Shown: positions 31,901 through 40,995 of the stretch, piece after piece
Position numbering within the stretch: position 1 is the first letter of the stretch
Layout of the letters: each line of letters begins with the position of its first letter
IMG/VR virus record: IMGVR_UViG_3300042516_002090
Coordinates: 1-64,000 of that record
From: a virus
Strand: one strand, 5' to 3'
DNA: 64,000 nucleotides
Program-made: the position numbers and the translations under genes
Notes under the pieces: model-generated
Seen by the model: only the letters and a program-made list of their open reading frames with translations
Databases searched by the model: none
What the model was told of the DNA's origin: nothing

Positions 31901-34403
31901 TCCAGTTAGGATGAGCAGAAAGATTCATAAAATCCTCCCTTGGCCCCTTCATGTCCTGCTTCAGCTTGCCGATGTTATTGTTGTTGTTGTAGGCCGCTAT
32001 TATACCATCAGCGTTCTCCACCGCTTCGAGCATGATCTCCTCTGAGATATTTGAAGCGCCAACAGGTCTCTTAAAGAAATTACCCACGCTACCACCGATC
32101 AGACCACCTAACGCCGCGTCCTTATATGCTCTGCTATTCAAAAGGTCCTTGAAGTATTCGGTCTCGCCAATGTAGTTGATCAGACCCTTAACACCATCAT
32201 CAACGGTCTTTTGGGCCAACTCCTCGCCGCCTTCTTTGAGGCCGGAAAGCAAGTATGATTCCGCTGATTCGGGCATGGCATTTCTAAACGCTTGAGAAAC
32301 ACTTTTGCTACTAGCGATTTCATTCAGCATTGATTTTCTGAATGCAGATGGCTCAAAGTACTTGATATCTGGAATTAATCCTTCTACCAACGATGTCGCC
32401 ACCGCCACCGCAGTTGATGCAGCCGCAGCTTGTCGTGGGGACATTTTGTGCGTATTGATTGCCTCCTCATAAGCGCCAACCTCTGTGGTTAGCATTGATG
32501 ACACGAACGTAGCTCCGAACTGAGACATCTTTGATGCCCCGCCAAACGTACCGCCAAGTGCGAATACAGCAAGAGAGGACAAGGTGTTACCACCAAGACC
32601 AGCCAAATACTGAGTAGTCGATTCAGAGTCTATGCTTGGAAAATCAAGTTGCTTTTCCATTCTGTAGTTTTCCACGCCGTCGTAGAACTCGTCCAAGAAA
32701 TTGTATTCTGTATTACCAGTGATAAGATCCTCTACAACCTTTGGTATCTGAACCACGTTAAGGGCTAGATCTCCGATACCCGAAGCAAACGTGTTGGCTA
32801 GTTCGCCGGGAGCGTAAACCATCTTCATTAATGGAGATGCGCTTTCCCATCTTTGCTTTCCAGCCTCTTGGGCTTTTTCTATCTGATCTTTTAAAGTGCT
32901 GTACTCGGAGTAATAATTTATATTTTCTTGGTTCATTGTACCAAGAGCCTTGAGCGACAATGCCGACTGACCCAACTGTTGATACGCGCCTTTTGCTTGT
33001 TGCAGCTTAGCCACGTTTTCGTCAGTCATTCTTGACCTAACCTTCAGTGTTTCGTAGTCTTGTTGCAACTTATTGCTTCGCTCTTCAAGTTGTGCAAAAC
33101 TTGGATACTTTGCCTTGTACGCCTCGTATTCAGCCTTGTATTCGTCAGTGATCCTATTAAACTCAGCCTCATAATCTTCACGATTCATGGTTGAGGCTTT
33201 GGTGTTTAAACTTTCGATAGCCTTATTGAAGGCCGCTTCTTTCTCACTCCATTGAGCAGAAGACTGACTAGCCTGTTCGTTAAGTCTCTTGTATTCGCTA
33301 TCAATAGCCGCTCTCTCCTTATTCAAGGCTATCACACCACTGTCAAACATTCGAGTGTCAATAGAAGCCTCTATCTGAGAGTATTCGTTTACGGCTGACT
33401 TTTGTTTTTCGTAGTTCCTCTTTATGGCAGACATCTTCATTTGAATAGCCCTGGTCTCCATTGAATGAAGCCACTCTTCATTCTTGGCGCTTCTGTCCGC
33501 TTTTGATTTTAATGCCAGATATTTGTTTTGTTCCGCCTCACCAGCCTCTGGGTATTTGGCTTTCATGTAGGTGAAATAGTCATCCATCAAAGCGGATGTT
33601 ATCTCACCTCTTTTGCCCTCTTTCTCAATGGTAGTTCCATTGGGAACTTCTCTTTGGCCAAGAGCAATTTGAAGATCCGTTAAATCAGCCGGTGCTACTG
33701 TGAAGTACGGGAAGAACTTATCAGACTTGTTGCCAGCACTTTCCATGTAGCTGTCTATCTCCTCGCCAAACTGAGCCTCGTACTCTTTCTTTATCTGATT
33801 GTCTACATCCTCCTTTGATAGAAGATTTACACCTTTCTCTTGCAGTACTTGTTGGCTCTTTTCAAAAGCCTTTTGATTAACCTTTTTAATGGTCTCTTCA
33901 GATGTCCAATCGGTTCCTTTCTCCTCAGAAATCTTTGTAACAGGAGACTGTACAAATTTGCCTTCCTGTACCTTTTCCTCAACCGACTTTATTGTTTTAG
34001 CCATTTGAGGAACCTGAGCTTGTGTGGTCTCAGACGGCAACTCTGGGCGACGAAATGTGATATCCTGTTCTTTCTTTTGAGGTTCTTTCTTAACCCCTTT
34101 CATTACAGGCTGCCCACTAACAAGCGCGTCAGTGACTACTTTTTGCCCAAAACTCGGCGCAGAAGGCTGACCAGGCTGCTGTACAGGCTGACCAGAAGCG
34201 GCTTGTGTACCGTCTTTTTTTTTTACACCAAGAATACTCTCAAATTCATTATAGTCTTTGAATCCAAGCTCCTTATTAGAGTTTTCAAAAAACACTTTAC
34301 GACTATTGTTGTTAGCCATTAAAGACTTAAACTCATCATAGCCATTGAAACCCTTATTGTTTGCGTAATTATCCCAAAGGAACTTTAACTGATTCTCGTT
34401 CAT
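25923..34403 (-). CDS. giant polyvalent internal protein with zincin motif
   Basis: 2826 residues, the largest gene here. The N-terminal 65 residues contain a small repeat (KGFNGYDEFKSLM, then LGFKDYNEFESILG) seen at the start of ejected proteins in related phages. A coiled-coil region to about 560 is followed by an Ala/Gly-rich hydrophobic part (about 600-770). Long Lys/Glu/Pro linkers separate several small beta domains (about 900-1700). A metalloprotease-like motif HEGIH lies at 2076-2080, followed by a helix and an acidic part. About 2150-2700 is an unrecognised globular region, and a Pro/Ala/Lys linker (KKPAPKAPKAPKAA) precedes the C-terminus. A short motif RIAK-x-F-E recurs near 1206 and 1995. 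Likely packaged and injected, carrying several enzymatic activities to the host. Confidence 0.6.
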   Translation of the reverse strand: MNENQLKFLWDNYANNKGFNGYDEFKSLMANNNSRKVFFENSNKELGFKDYNEFESILGVKKKDGTQAASGQPVQQPGQPSAPSFGQKVVTDALVSGQPVMKGVKKEPQKKEQDITFRRPELPSETTQAQVPQMAKTIKSVEEKVQEGKFVQSPVTKISEEKGTDWTSEETIKKVNQKAFEKSQQVLQEKGVNLLSKEDVDNQIKKEYEAQFGEEIDSYMESAGNKSDKFFPYFTVAPADLTDLQIALGQREVPNGTTIEKEGKRGEITSALMDDYFTYMKAKYPEAGEAEQNKYLALKSKADRSAKNEEWLHSMETRAIQMKMSAIKRNYEKQKSAVNEYSQIEASIDTRMFDSGVIALNKERAAIDSEYKRLNEQASQSSAQWSEKEAAFNKAIESLNTKASTMNREDYEAEFNRITDEYKAEYEAYKAKYPSFAQLEERSNKLQQDYETLKVRSRMTDENVAKLQQAKGAYQQLGQSALSLKALGTMNQENINYYSEYSTLKDQIEKAQEAGKQRWESASPLMKMVYAPGELANTFASGIGDLALNVVQIPKVVEDLITGNTEYNFLDEFYDGVENYRMEKQLDFPSIDSESTTQYLAGLGGNTLSSLAVFALGGTFGGASKMSQFGATFVSSMLTTEVGAYEEAINTHKMSPRQAAAASTAVAVATSLVEGLIPDIKYFEPSAFRKSMLNEIASSKSVSQAFRNAMPESAESYLLSGLKEGGEELAQKTVDDGVKGLINYIGETEYFKDLLNSRAYKDAALGGLIGGSVGNFFKRPVGASNISEEIMLEAVENADGIIAAYNNNNNIGKLKQDMKGPREDFMNLSAHPNWKNLDRPKKARAFGITQQIRTLEDTDLKDPIINAQIERLKNERQEILSLGENGISAKSVGTSTTPQRVVIGGQYANFFINEDGDYEIEYNNGKSVIVEKGEGAVDKIREMGIETDEGVVGEMNIENQNTLITPTLEKGATINYAGKNATLNNYAEKNGKIVSVNITTEDGKTLQIREGQQGNSKLLLENLNNLKYDKENETRVSGQVGVGQEPVAAKPIEVPSAETPEAGGVLQAQREEVEKERQEELKNRVVYDRKPTVEDGEFKIIGDPNNRIFRVNENTGRPQVLDESNGLWSNTEESPNLFFEIVSRSGFQKSKDKINAEYDAKLAALEASKTQAAPQVEEAAPAKKEKAPETKPEVKTEPKTTRKKRIAKIFEGEEEAEPAAVETKTEERKPRESRLFETEENEKFVSDRIEEVNKNGKPLSEFKVGDIVVRAIDERMGWVSYIEGVVLGPDETENIVIERLPGNIDSEEWPESYVGNNSLVILKPEGEPAYAGEANFRRTELTEGKKAPETKPEPKTKKEPETEAPATKPTINSKKVFPAKFTKENIGKIVGATVIMGTHMSGPMKIARVGEPFDLSDDPGYNDREDVTEAYFLFGEDQRGIRVFINDNGQLESTHTFLDFGATLREITSETPISLSDLGSGNLIKSIKDGQEYEVLSSYSTSVTPTLISEIQNINTGEIVKVPNEKEPNYLFVAGKYKKKRKSKDKVEPVETKTETKKEPETKAEKKTGKQPVSKQAPKTVQKSNRNTFIPAGVKGTLSSPEFYKSETDLTQEYPQLLRYNQFNIGEASAVDLYLLIQMSHPQEWGFNVPRSSVLEEWRKRNDSIAKELGLTTNPDALYKYHHGGDVKKLKDRDKEWWAIAQNSDPVVDYEEELKLNEKLLAEAKDKLKSIKKSNKDAFRSQEFRIEYINGNIKLLKEGIKNGLSTPSTSVEVQEQKATNYKMPSKVDPKKSEDVEWGNETVDENGDVLFTESNDFDKTKVTIEKEGKDDDGNPEYVLKTSVRNKFNLDTRYENVQTFSSLEEAKEAAIKSVKDLKEAYEYDTIPASKEDYEKAFEYVKKAASAVEVLDMPIWNRDPKKIIKYLQDEYGFSSELSSLLVNKGINWAEHLAYDLKEFTFDDFKKDYGSTPFAKDVKSVLESEAKTPKKEAPKRTGKARIAKMFETDGENAAERIQEFVKESGIDVKIIDDNEAQRLGQQRQVEGSIDGIFLASKDYGVIYINRDRLKSSSGRVIAFHEGIHPVINIIRNTNPELYQAIVDGIKGEAQVNGAIANIINEVKDTGGYQLKGSETIEDEIVVETLAKIVTGDVNVTELNKSLKDLLVDIMNKIARMFGYNPVDKNASAKKFREFAQKLSFAMNNGGTIGDVVGKENVKRYENIILGNNGGQFTILNRDKTNRGVVKDTTVERPFDSSLIQYADIKEYDGKTAVGFLGDKQVVGDVVSPTGVPFYGRGGGFYPIWANQKELANLISGKISEILNGSVWATTDEDGANKLLNALKKGQLAAIGAQASTGVLGNKMMLAHYADLLNKALKPHQDTLASSKSTPQQKAEAKKFINELLDAINNPLNTAFQKDFPFYEKLLEDRPGTVVIRKQLADIEKEENKIKKSLKDGKITPAEFNKSSKGIAARKNTALAKIDAIYKKGIRFNSVQELYDELFDSTYDVRSSYFKKVFNVGNSLKFGIPSISGGATYKMDQTILDYTNEPAFANAEYGDVVGFVEYDPESLKVVKTEEADEYHHKSYNYVISGTIKSVKYLNEMLDARSIFYESKPMGTGKDVNPTQFGLRGKPEAAKAIMGAMPSAKIKAAEVTKREAEFNKPKQVAQEGQMSMINRSNDEIQRLMEDAMDAIDEAIASGTDAQIAVNDFVGSQDWYNELNPKYKNQFDEFIKEDFGVTPRGLPKKPAPKAPKAPKAAPTSGLAANISSIVENYYKIKDGDRAERAAARDAIDEILDLDPKLKYIYKNISDINKQLQEAGVITDKTDGCP

Positions 34404-34415
34404 AATTTATACAAA

Positions 34416-35690
34416 TTATTTATTTTGCTCTCTCATGAGTTCGGCCATTGTCTTTTTACCTCCTGTTGAACCCGTGCCGGTTGATGTGTCTGTATTATCG
34501 GTTGAATTATTTTTTTGAATAAAGTCTTCCATCACATCATAGCCGTTCATCTGCGCTTTCAATGCCTGTTTGTTTTTATTATAACTAATATATGAGTCTA
34601 CATCTTTGCCACCTTGTTTTTTAAATCCTCTGATACTAATTTCATTCCCCTTTAAGTAAAAAGCGGTCGGTTGAAACTGTATTAAATTACCGTTGTCATC
34701 TTGTAGATTTAAAAATGGGAGGTTATCATTTGACGCTGTTCTTGTAATGCTTATTGCGTTTGCCTTATTAGCGGCTGGATAAGCGGCATCGTTTCCATAC
34801 GTTATAGTTAATTTACCATCCCAGTTACCCGTACCGTACCCACTCTCCTTCTCTTCCTTATCTTCTCTAGATTGTTTGGTAGTGCTTCTTTTTGTCTTAT
34901 CAGCTTTGAATGTAGCCTCAAATATCTCCTCCGCCTTCTTCATCAAATCAGCATCGTCCTTATACTTGCCACTATTCATCAATGCTTCGTAGTCCTCCAT
35001 TCCGCTTTGATCGTTGAAGTAAATTGACATTAACTTCTTAAAGTCCTCCTTATCCCTTCCCGTTATATCATATCCGCCTTGGGTTAATTTTTGCTCCTCC
35101 ATTTTTTCTCCAATAGAATAAACAAGATTAGTAAGATCTACATTCTTTTGGTATGGCTTGCCCTGTTGGCGAATCTTGGCCCTTTCGGAAGGAGTAAGGT
35201 TTGGGTCGGCGTATTGTTCAAACCATTTGGTGGCGTATTCCTGATTCCATGTTTTTCCAGCATCCTCATCAATGTTGAAAGTATTCTTATCCCAATACTC
35301 TTTATTAGCCTTGGCCGCATTGGTTTCACGAATTACTTCAGTTTTAAGCCTTTCAAGTTCTCTTGACTCTTTTGCTGGTAAATCGTATGGGTTATATCCT
35401 TGCTCTCTAAGTGATCTAACGTAGTCGTTATAAGCTAAACTTTTTTCTTTAACCTTCTCGAAATCTAAATTCCATACGTCAGGGGTCTTCTCAAGCATGG
35501 TGTTCCATGCGTTATTCTTCTTTTGCTGCTCCTCTTTCCTAAGTTTTTCGTCTTCACGAATATCCTTAAGCCACTGATTCATGTTTTCAAGTGAAGAGCT
35601 TATATCCTCGGAATAGGCTGCACCTTTTCCCGAACCAGACATTTCGCCTGCTGCCCCTGTATAAACTACTGCTGCGCTTGGTACTCCCAT
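34416..35690 (-). CDS. internal virion protein candidate
   Basis: 424 residues, helical and charged in the first 300 (LKDIREDEKLRKEEQQKKN), then a beta-rich part and a Ser/Thr/Gly tail (NSTDNTDTSTGTGSTGG). No membrane helix. Adjacent to the giant protein and to a glycine-rich membrane protein, the usual place of ejection-channel components. Function by position only. Confidence 0.45.
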   Translation of the reverse strand: MGVPSAAVVYTGAAGEMSGSGKGAAYSEDISSSLENMNQWLKDIREDEKLRKEEQQKKNNAWNTMLEKTPDVWNLDFEKVKEKSLAYNDYVRSLREQGYNPYDLPAKESRELERLKTEVIRETNAAKANKEYWDKNTFNIDEDAGKTWNQEYATKWFEQYADPNLTPSERAKIRQQGKPYQKNVDLTNLVYSIGEKMEEQKLTQGGYDITGRDKEDFKKLMSIYFNDQSGMEDYEALMNSGKYKDDADLMKKAEEIFEATFKADKTKRSTTKQSREDKEEKESGYGTGNWDGKLTITYGNDAAYPAANKANAISITRTASNDNLPFLNLQDDNGNLIQFQPTAFYLKGNEISIRGFKKQGGKDVDSYISYNKNKQALKAQMNGYDVMEDFIQKNNSTDNTDTSTGTGSTGGKKTMAELMREQNK

Positions 35691-35702
35691 TTCAATTTAT
35701 TT

Positions 35703-36506
35703 TTATCCCGGAATCCATGTTTGTAAATATGGATCGTAATATCCACCACCATAAGATCCACCTATTTGATTTTGCCAATTAGCACCCATTCCAGATCCTC
35801 CGGCAGGATTTCCGTAATTTCCAAATTGACTATTTTGCATAGAGCCGGCCCCCATTATTGCATTAGCAGCAGACGGAGCAACAGAACCTATATCGAAGCC
35901 GCCTCCGCCCAATCCGCCTCCTCCACCGAATTGAGTTATTCCACCACCCACTGTTTGAGCCAAACTACCAAATGCGTTAAAGGTATTATTTGATTCCTTG
36001 TATCTCTTTTCTTGAAGAGCAGAAATAGCAGCCGACGTTCTCAAGAATGGGTTTAACTCATTCTCTCTGTACATTACGTCTCTGTATTGACCTATTTGAC
36101 CAGCAAGTTGAGCAATTGCGCGCATCTTTTCCTGCTCGGCCTCTCCTTGATATTGAGCAGCTGTCTCTGAGAGCTTTAAGCCGCCCATCATCCTTTGCTC
36201 TCCAAGCCCTGTTGCCGCTGCTAATAAATCTTGAGAACTAGTGGCCGCCCTGCTTACTCCCCCCAAAGCTTGCCCATAAGACATGTCCATACCATATCTA
36301 GCAAGTTGCTGTCCCGGCATTTCTGTAGACATCCCAAGCTGTCTGTTGTAAGCAGACATCAGTTCTGGAGGGAGTTCATATGAAGGCTCTACTAAACCCT
36401 TCTTAAGCCTGTTTATTTCTTTTTTAGCACGATTGGAGCGAACAGCACTTTGTATGCCTTTACCGAGAGCTATACTGCCAACTACTACTGATCCTATTAT
36501 AGGCAT
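35703..36506 (-). CDS. glycine-rich internal virion protein with N-terminal membrane helix
   Basis: 267 residues. Starts with a hydrophobic segment (IIGSVVVGSIALGKGIQSAV), then a helical Ala/Gln-rich part and a Gly/Asn-rich end (GGGGGLGGGGFD, GGSYGGGYYDPY). This size and composition resemble the smallest internal core protein of T7-like phages. The start overlaps the GNAT-like gene by ten bases. Confidence 0.45.
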   Translation of the reverse strand: MPIIGSVVVGSIALGKGIQSAVRSNRAKKEINRLKKGLVEPSYELPPELMSAYNRQLGMSTEMPGQQLARYGMDMSYGQALGGVSRAATSSQDLLAAATGLGEQRMMGGLKLSETAAQYQGEAEQEKMRAIAQLAGQIGQYRDVMYRENELNPFLRTSAAISALQEKRYKESNNTFNAFGSLAQTVGGGITQFGGGGGLGGGGFDIGSVAPSAANAIMGAGSMQNSQFGNYGNPAGGSGMGANWQNQIGGSYGGGYYDPYLQTWIPG

Positions 36507-36940
36507 GACTTATATCTTAGTTTAATAATTTTTTCCAAATCTACAGGCTCTTTCTCCATCCCACATTTCTCAAGCCATTTTACGCTTCTTTCATTTCTTT
36601 CCCACATATAAGCGACAAAATCTCCATTCATCCAGTCTTTCACGTCTTCAAAAACACTTTTCAAGAAAGCTTTGTTTCTGTAGTTTTTGTTTACACCAAA
36701 GCTAACTAAAACATTGTCAAAGTAATAAACAAAACCAACCTCCTTTTCATTAGATTTTATAGTTTTAAAAACACCATCAACTAATGTTTCGTAATCAACA
36801 AGCTTTTCAAAAACGTCATCAATCACACCCTTTGGTGTCGGATTTTTATTCCCTGGATCACAGTATTTATCAATCTCATCATCCCCTTCAAACGCAGCGC
36901 AAATTGCGCTATAGGAAATCTTGCCATCCATTAGCGGCAA
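36497..36940 (-). CDS. GNAT-like acetyltransferase domain protein
   Basis: 147 residues. The C-terminal part FVAYMWERNERSVKWLEKCG followed by MEKEP matches the end of the GNAT fold (N-x-x-x-x-x-x-x-x-x-G-[FM]). Strands GFVYYFDNVLVSFGV and the helix NKNYRNKAFLKSVFED precede it. Several podoviruses carry a GNAT-like gene at this place, between the tail tube genes and internal proteins. Whether it still acetylates is not evident, since the acetyl-CoA loop (Q/R-x-x-G-x-G/A) is not clear. Confidence 0.55.
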   Translation of the reverse strand: MPLMDGKISYSAICAAFEGDDEIDKYCDPGNKNPTPKGVIDDVFEKLVDYETLVDGVFKTIKSNEKEVGFVYYFDNVLVSFGVNKNYRNKAFLKSVFEDVKDWMNGDFVAYMWERNERSVKWLEKCGMEKEPVDLEKIIKLRYKSCL

Positions 36941-36942
36941 AT

Positions 36943-39900
36943 TTAAGATAAAACGCCCTTAATTCCAACAGAGAAAAGAACAGAACCTTCGCCCGATGCG
37001 CTAGGCGCCGCCGGGTCATAACTCAACGTGTGAGTCAATGCGTTTGCTCTTATGTCTTCTCCGTTTAACAAAACCTTCTCGCTCAAGTACCAAGTCCCAT
37101 CAACACCTATCGTGTTCGGCTGCAAGCCTACTAACTCGATATCTGTGGTGTTGGGTCCTACGTTATAAACAGGGTTTGTAATTACACCCGTATATATATT
37201 CTTGTCTGTATCCTGAATAATAGTAATGGTCTCACCGATAAGCGATGTTTGGTTGCCATCCAAAGTCCATGTAGTTGTATTTGTCTCGCTCACATTGGAA
37301 TTTATACGGAATCTTGGATCGTACAGATTCTTTCTGTAGTTTGTTTTTCCGTAACCCTCATACATATTAATAATTTGCTCTGACATTATTGTCTTCATTC
37401 CGAGCGGATAGCTTCTGTTTGGCTCGGATGACGCCTCAATAGAGAAGCTGTCATCAGAAACCAAGGTTATATCTTGATAACGCTTTAACATCAACGGATT
37501 CTCATTAGAAACAAACGTAACCTTTTGAATAAAAGAATCGCCGTGGAATGTCCAAACACCGTCTTGGTTGTGTACGTACAACTGGTTGTTCTTGCCCCAT
37601 CCAACTAGAGTCTGTCCTAGGTTGCAAAACTGACGGAAATTGTAGTCGTATGTCGAACGCCATCTCATGTTCACGTAGTCAAACACTACGTGTTCGTAAG
37701 TCTCTTCGTCATCAAAGCTGAAAGCAAAACCAACTTCTCCAACAGTCTCATTCACATACGTCCTAACCAAAGGTGTTATACCTAGGGCTAAACTTTCATT
37801 ATACGCTTTCGCAAGTTCCTTAGTCTTTGTTCTGAACTTGTAGTCCTTCCCGGTATCGGGATCTATCTCGCTCACCACAATTTGACCGTTTCCTCCCGAA
37901 TAGATAAACACTCCAGAGTTGTTATCAAAATACATCGTGGCTCCGTTTGGAAGTACAGCAGTAGCTCCAGCATCAGAACATCCGAAGAGACTCTTGTAAT
38001 CAAACCACGAAGCAAAGGTCTTATTAGATACGCGAACCGTTGAGTCCGAGCCTACCTCGTTGGGGTAGTACTGAATGTAAATCGAGTTCTCCCTCTTTGG
38101 TTGTAGACACTTCAAGGTTTTACCTTCTCTACCCGACATATACGTTCTAATGATTTCTCCGTAGAACGGATTCATTTCCTCAATGTTTTGGTTGTCTAGC
38201 GCAAACGAAGAAAGTCCATTTACTTGAGTACCTACTATGAATGAGTCTGAGTGGATAGAAGATGCTTTTCTATGAACCATTTTAGCATTTTGATCTTCAA
38301 TCCTAATTCTTCCAGTATTGTGTATATCGCTTGACCAGTAATCTGAATAATGTGGATCTTCCACATAATAATATAGATAGGCATACGCATCATCAAGACC
38401 AGTTCTATACAATCTCTGCCTCAAATAAACATCGCCGTACTCAACAGGGTAGTACGCTGAAGTTGTATTTGAAAGATTATTAACTATTTGATCTTGTCCA
38501 TTGAATGTAATATAAGCAATCGTTGGAGAAGGGACAACACTGTCCAAATCTAATCCGGTGGCGTTTTCAGCACTATCGTATGTAGCACTTAACACAAGTG
38601 CAAAATTTTGATCTATAGTCCCATCCGTGTAGTGAATAGTTATTGGCCAAATTGTTCCAAGTAATTGAGTTTGGTCGCCAGTGAGATAAAAATAAATTCC
38701 ACCAAATACAGTAGGGCTGTATTGAACATAGTATTGAACAGGAGAACCATGAGATCTATCTTCGGTATGAGGATTTATTATTTGAATGGCCTCTGTTACA
38801 TCGTTCCAAGTAGATATAAATATGCTTCCTGTGTCGTCTGTAGAAGGACGAGGGGTATATATTTCTAGAAATTGGCCAAAAAGCCTATTGTCACTTAAAG
38901 CTAGATTATTGTCTATTATTGATGTGTCAAAAATATTAGTGTACACTAAATCACCTCCAGTTAAACCACCACCTTTTACGTATTTAACTACGTCTAACTC
39001 CAAATAGGGAATCCAATCTAATGTGTGAGCATTCTGCCTTATAAATCTTATTTTATCACCTTCTTTTATTTCGTGTCTTATTTTAGCGCCTACAAATGTT
39101 GTCTCGTAATAATTGTCTATTTCTATTATGTACCTGTTTGAATCAAGTTTAATTGATATTGTATATCCAGAGTTAACGTAGGCGGCGGTATCAGAGTTAG
39201 TAATGTATTGACCAAAACTCAAGATTTCCGTTGCTGGTTTTGCAACTATCCAGTATTTAGTAGCCCAAACAGGGGGGATGTGGTTTATTACAATTTCAGG
39301 AGTTACTGTAAATGGATTTTTTTGATCTGAAAAAAGAGATTTATCTATATCGTAAAACCAAGGAACAAAGACATTCATGGCATCCACAGTGTAGACCGTA
39401 CTATCTCTATAAGCCCTATCTCCATAAACAATTCCAAATTCGTGTGTCGCTCCAACTTTCAAAGAAGGCATTGTATTGCTAAGTACCTGAAATGGTATTC
39501 GTTGATAACTTTTATTGTTTACCCCTGGATAGTCATCAAATTCATATTGAACAATCAAATAAGTAGGATCTACAACTATTTGATTTACAAATCCAGTAGG
39601 AAGCCCACAAGCAATAGCTATTTGGTTCCCTAATATTCCTAACATTGCTTTAAAACGCTGAAATGCACCGGGTAATATAAAAGCATTATCAATGTCAGCT
39701 TGAGTTATAGTATAATTAAAAGTGTCTCCATTAGGAAGAGGAACACTCATAACCATTCCCACAGCAAATGGAAACGGAAGATCATACGGGAGTATGATGT
39801 CTCTATAACCATAAATCCAAAATTCACAACCAAAATTATCATCATACTCTACATAAAACAACAAATCCTGAAACGGATTTGAAACCACCTCCTTAACTTT

Positions 39901-40995
39901 ATATCCCATCCAAACATCCAAAGTAAATGGCGGGTCTGTAGGTTTATCGTATCCCTCTCTAAAGTTAGAATATACTAATTGATTTGTTGGTAGATATTCT
40001 TGACAATCAGCAATTATTGGAAGTCTATCATAATTCTTAAACACATCAATCGCCGGACTTATAGCTGCGTCGCCATAAAAATAAACTGTATAAAACTCAT
40101 TATCATTTATGTTGTCCTGCACTTTATCCAACTGAAGAAAAACCCCAAATGGAGGAGTGGCTCCAAGATTTTTACTGTCGAATTGCTGAACAGCAATGTT
40201 AAATTTCCTAATTATTTTAGATCCGGTGTCAAATTGAATCTTTATCGCGTTGTCATTGTTTAAGTAAACCCAGTTTGTTCCACTAACAAGTTCAGACCTG
40301 TCTGGTAATTCTAAACTAGAATACATCGACCATACACCTAATTCTCCATTTTCATATATAGGCTGAATAATGAACTTAAAAAGTTTATTGCGTAATTTAT
40401 TATCATTACGAGTGGTGTCTGTGAAATAACTAACAATAGGCGGCTCCATTGGCCACTTAATCGCATCTATGGTTTGAAGGTCGATTATACCGTAAAATCC
40501 ATTTGGACTTGGCAGCTCAAGGGCCTTACTCAAATTAATCTGATAAGGAGGGTTGAAAAGACGAGTTCCATCAGATTCATACATAACGGGATCCCAACGT
40601 CCGTCGGTCCACTTAAGAATATCATCCACTACGTTTGAATGGAAGATTGGCCAATCTGGACTAAAATTAAGTTCACTACCTTGTAGGGCTAAAACATGAG
40701 TTTGAGTAGAGATATAGTAAACCCATATCTCGTGGATTCCAGTATCCTTGTAAAGAAAATAAACGATAGCATTTTCCTTAAGCCATTGCGTGGCTCCAAT
40801 TACCTTATCGTCTCCTAAGATGGCCGGATTATTTATTTCAATTGTACCGCTAGATGTCTCTACAGCGAAAGCATTACCAGAATTATAACCAAGGCGACAA
40901 TATGAAAAGTCACGATAGTCACCTTTAGGCACACCCTGTGGGGTGTCGTCGGTATTTATACCGCCCTCAAATGTTATTATCTCGTTGAAATCCAT
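36943..40995 (-). CDS. large tail tube / stabilisation protein
   Basis: 1350 residues. The start MDFNEIITFEGGINTDDTPQ, then GVPKGDYRDFSYCRLG, is typical of the large tail tubular (gp12/B-type) proteins of podoviruses, which often begin with a GG-I/L-N-x-D-x-x-P sequence. The rest is beta-rich with many Tyr and Asp residues, consistent with a beta-propeller tail nozzle. It follows three connector genes. The middle part (about nucleotides 38200-40500) is more AT-rich than the ends, suggesting mosaic exchange. Confidence 0.65.
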   Translation of the reverse strand: MDFNEIITFEGGINTDDTPQGVPKGDYRDFSYCRLGYNSGNAFAVETSSGTIEINNPAILGDDKVIGATQWLKENAIVYFLYKDTGIHEIWVYYISTQTHVLALQGSELNFSPDWPIFHSNVVDDILKWTDGRWDPVMYESDGTRLFNPPYQINLSKALELPSPNGFYGIIDLQTIDAIKWPMEPPIVSYFTDTTRNDNKLRNKLFKFIIQPIYENGELGVWSMYSSLELPDRSELVSGTNWVYLNNDNAIKIQFDTGSKIIRKFNIAVQQFDSKNLGATPPFGVFLQLDKVQDNINDNEFYTVYFYGDAAISPAIDVFKNYDRLPIIADCQEYLPTNQLVYSNFREGYDKPTDPPFTLDVWMGYKVKEVVSNPFQDLLFYVEYDDNFGCEFWIYGYRDIILPYDLPFPFAVGMVMSVPLPNGDTFNYTITQADIDNAFILPGAFQRFKAMLGILGNQIAIACGLPTGFVNQIVVDPTYLIVQYEFDDYPGVNNKSYQRIPFQVLSNTMPSLKVGATHEFGIVYGDRAYRDSTVYTVDAMNVFVPWFYDIDKSLFSDQKNPFTVTPEIVINHIPPVWATKYWIVAKPATEILSFGQYITNSDTAAYVNSGYTISIKLDSNRYIIEIDNYYETTFVGAKIRHEIKEGDKIRFIRQNAHTLDWIPYLELDVVKYVKGGGLTGGDLVYTNIFDTSIIDNNLALSDNRLFGQFLEIYTPRPSTDDTGSIFISTWNDVTEAIQIINPHTEDRSHGSPVQYYVQYSPTVFGGIYFYLTGDQTQLLGTIWPITIHYTDGTIDQNFALVLSATYDSAENATGLDLDSVVPSPTIAYITFNGQDQIVNNLSNTTSAYYPVEYGDVYLRQRLYRTGLDDAYAYLYYYVEDPHYSDYWSSDIHNTGRIRIEDQNAKMVHRKASSIHSDSFIVGTQVNGLSSFALDNQNIEEMNPFYGEIIRTYMSGREGKTLKCLQPKRENSIYIQYYPNEVGSDSTVRVSNKTFASWFDYKSLFGCSDAGATAVLPNGATMYFDNNSGVFIYSGGNGQIVVSEIDPDTGKDYKFRTKTKELAKAYNESLALGITPLVRTYVNETVGEVGFAFSFDDEETYEHVVFDYVNMRWRSTYDYNFRQFCNLGQTLVGWGKNNQLYVHNQDGVWTFHGDSFIQKVTFVSNENPLMLKRYQDITLVSDDSFSIEASSEPNRSYPLGMKTIMSEQIINMYEGYGKTNYRKNLYDPRFRINSNVSETNTTTWTLDGNQTSLIGETITIIQDTDKNIYTGVITNPVYNVGPNTTDIELVGLQPNTIGVDGTWYLSEKVLLNGEDIRANALTHTLSYDPAAPSASGEGSVLFSVGIKGVLS

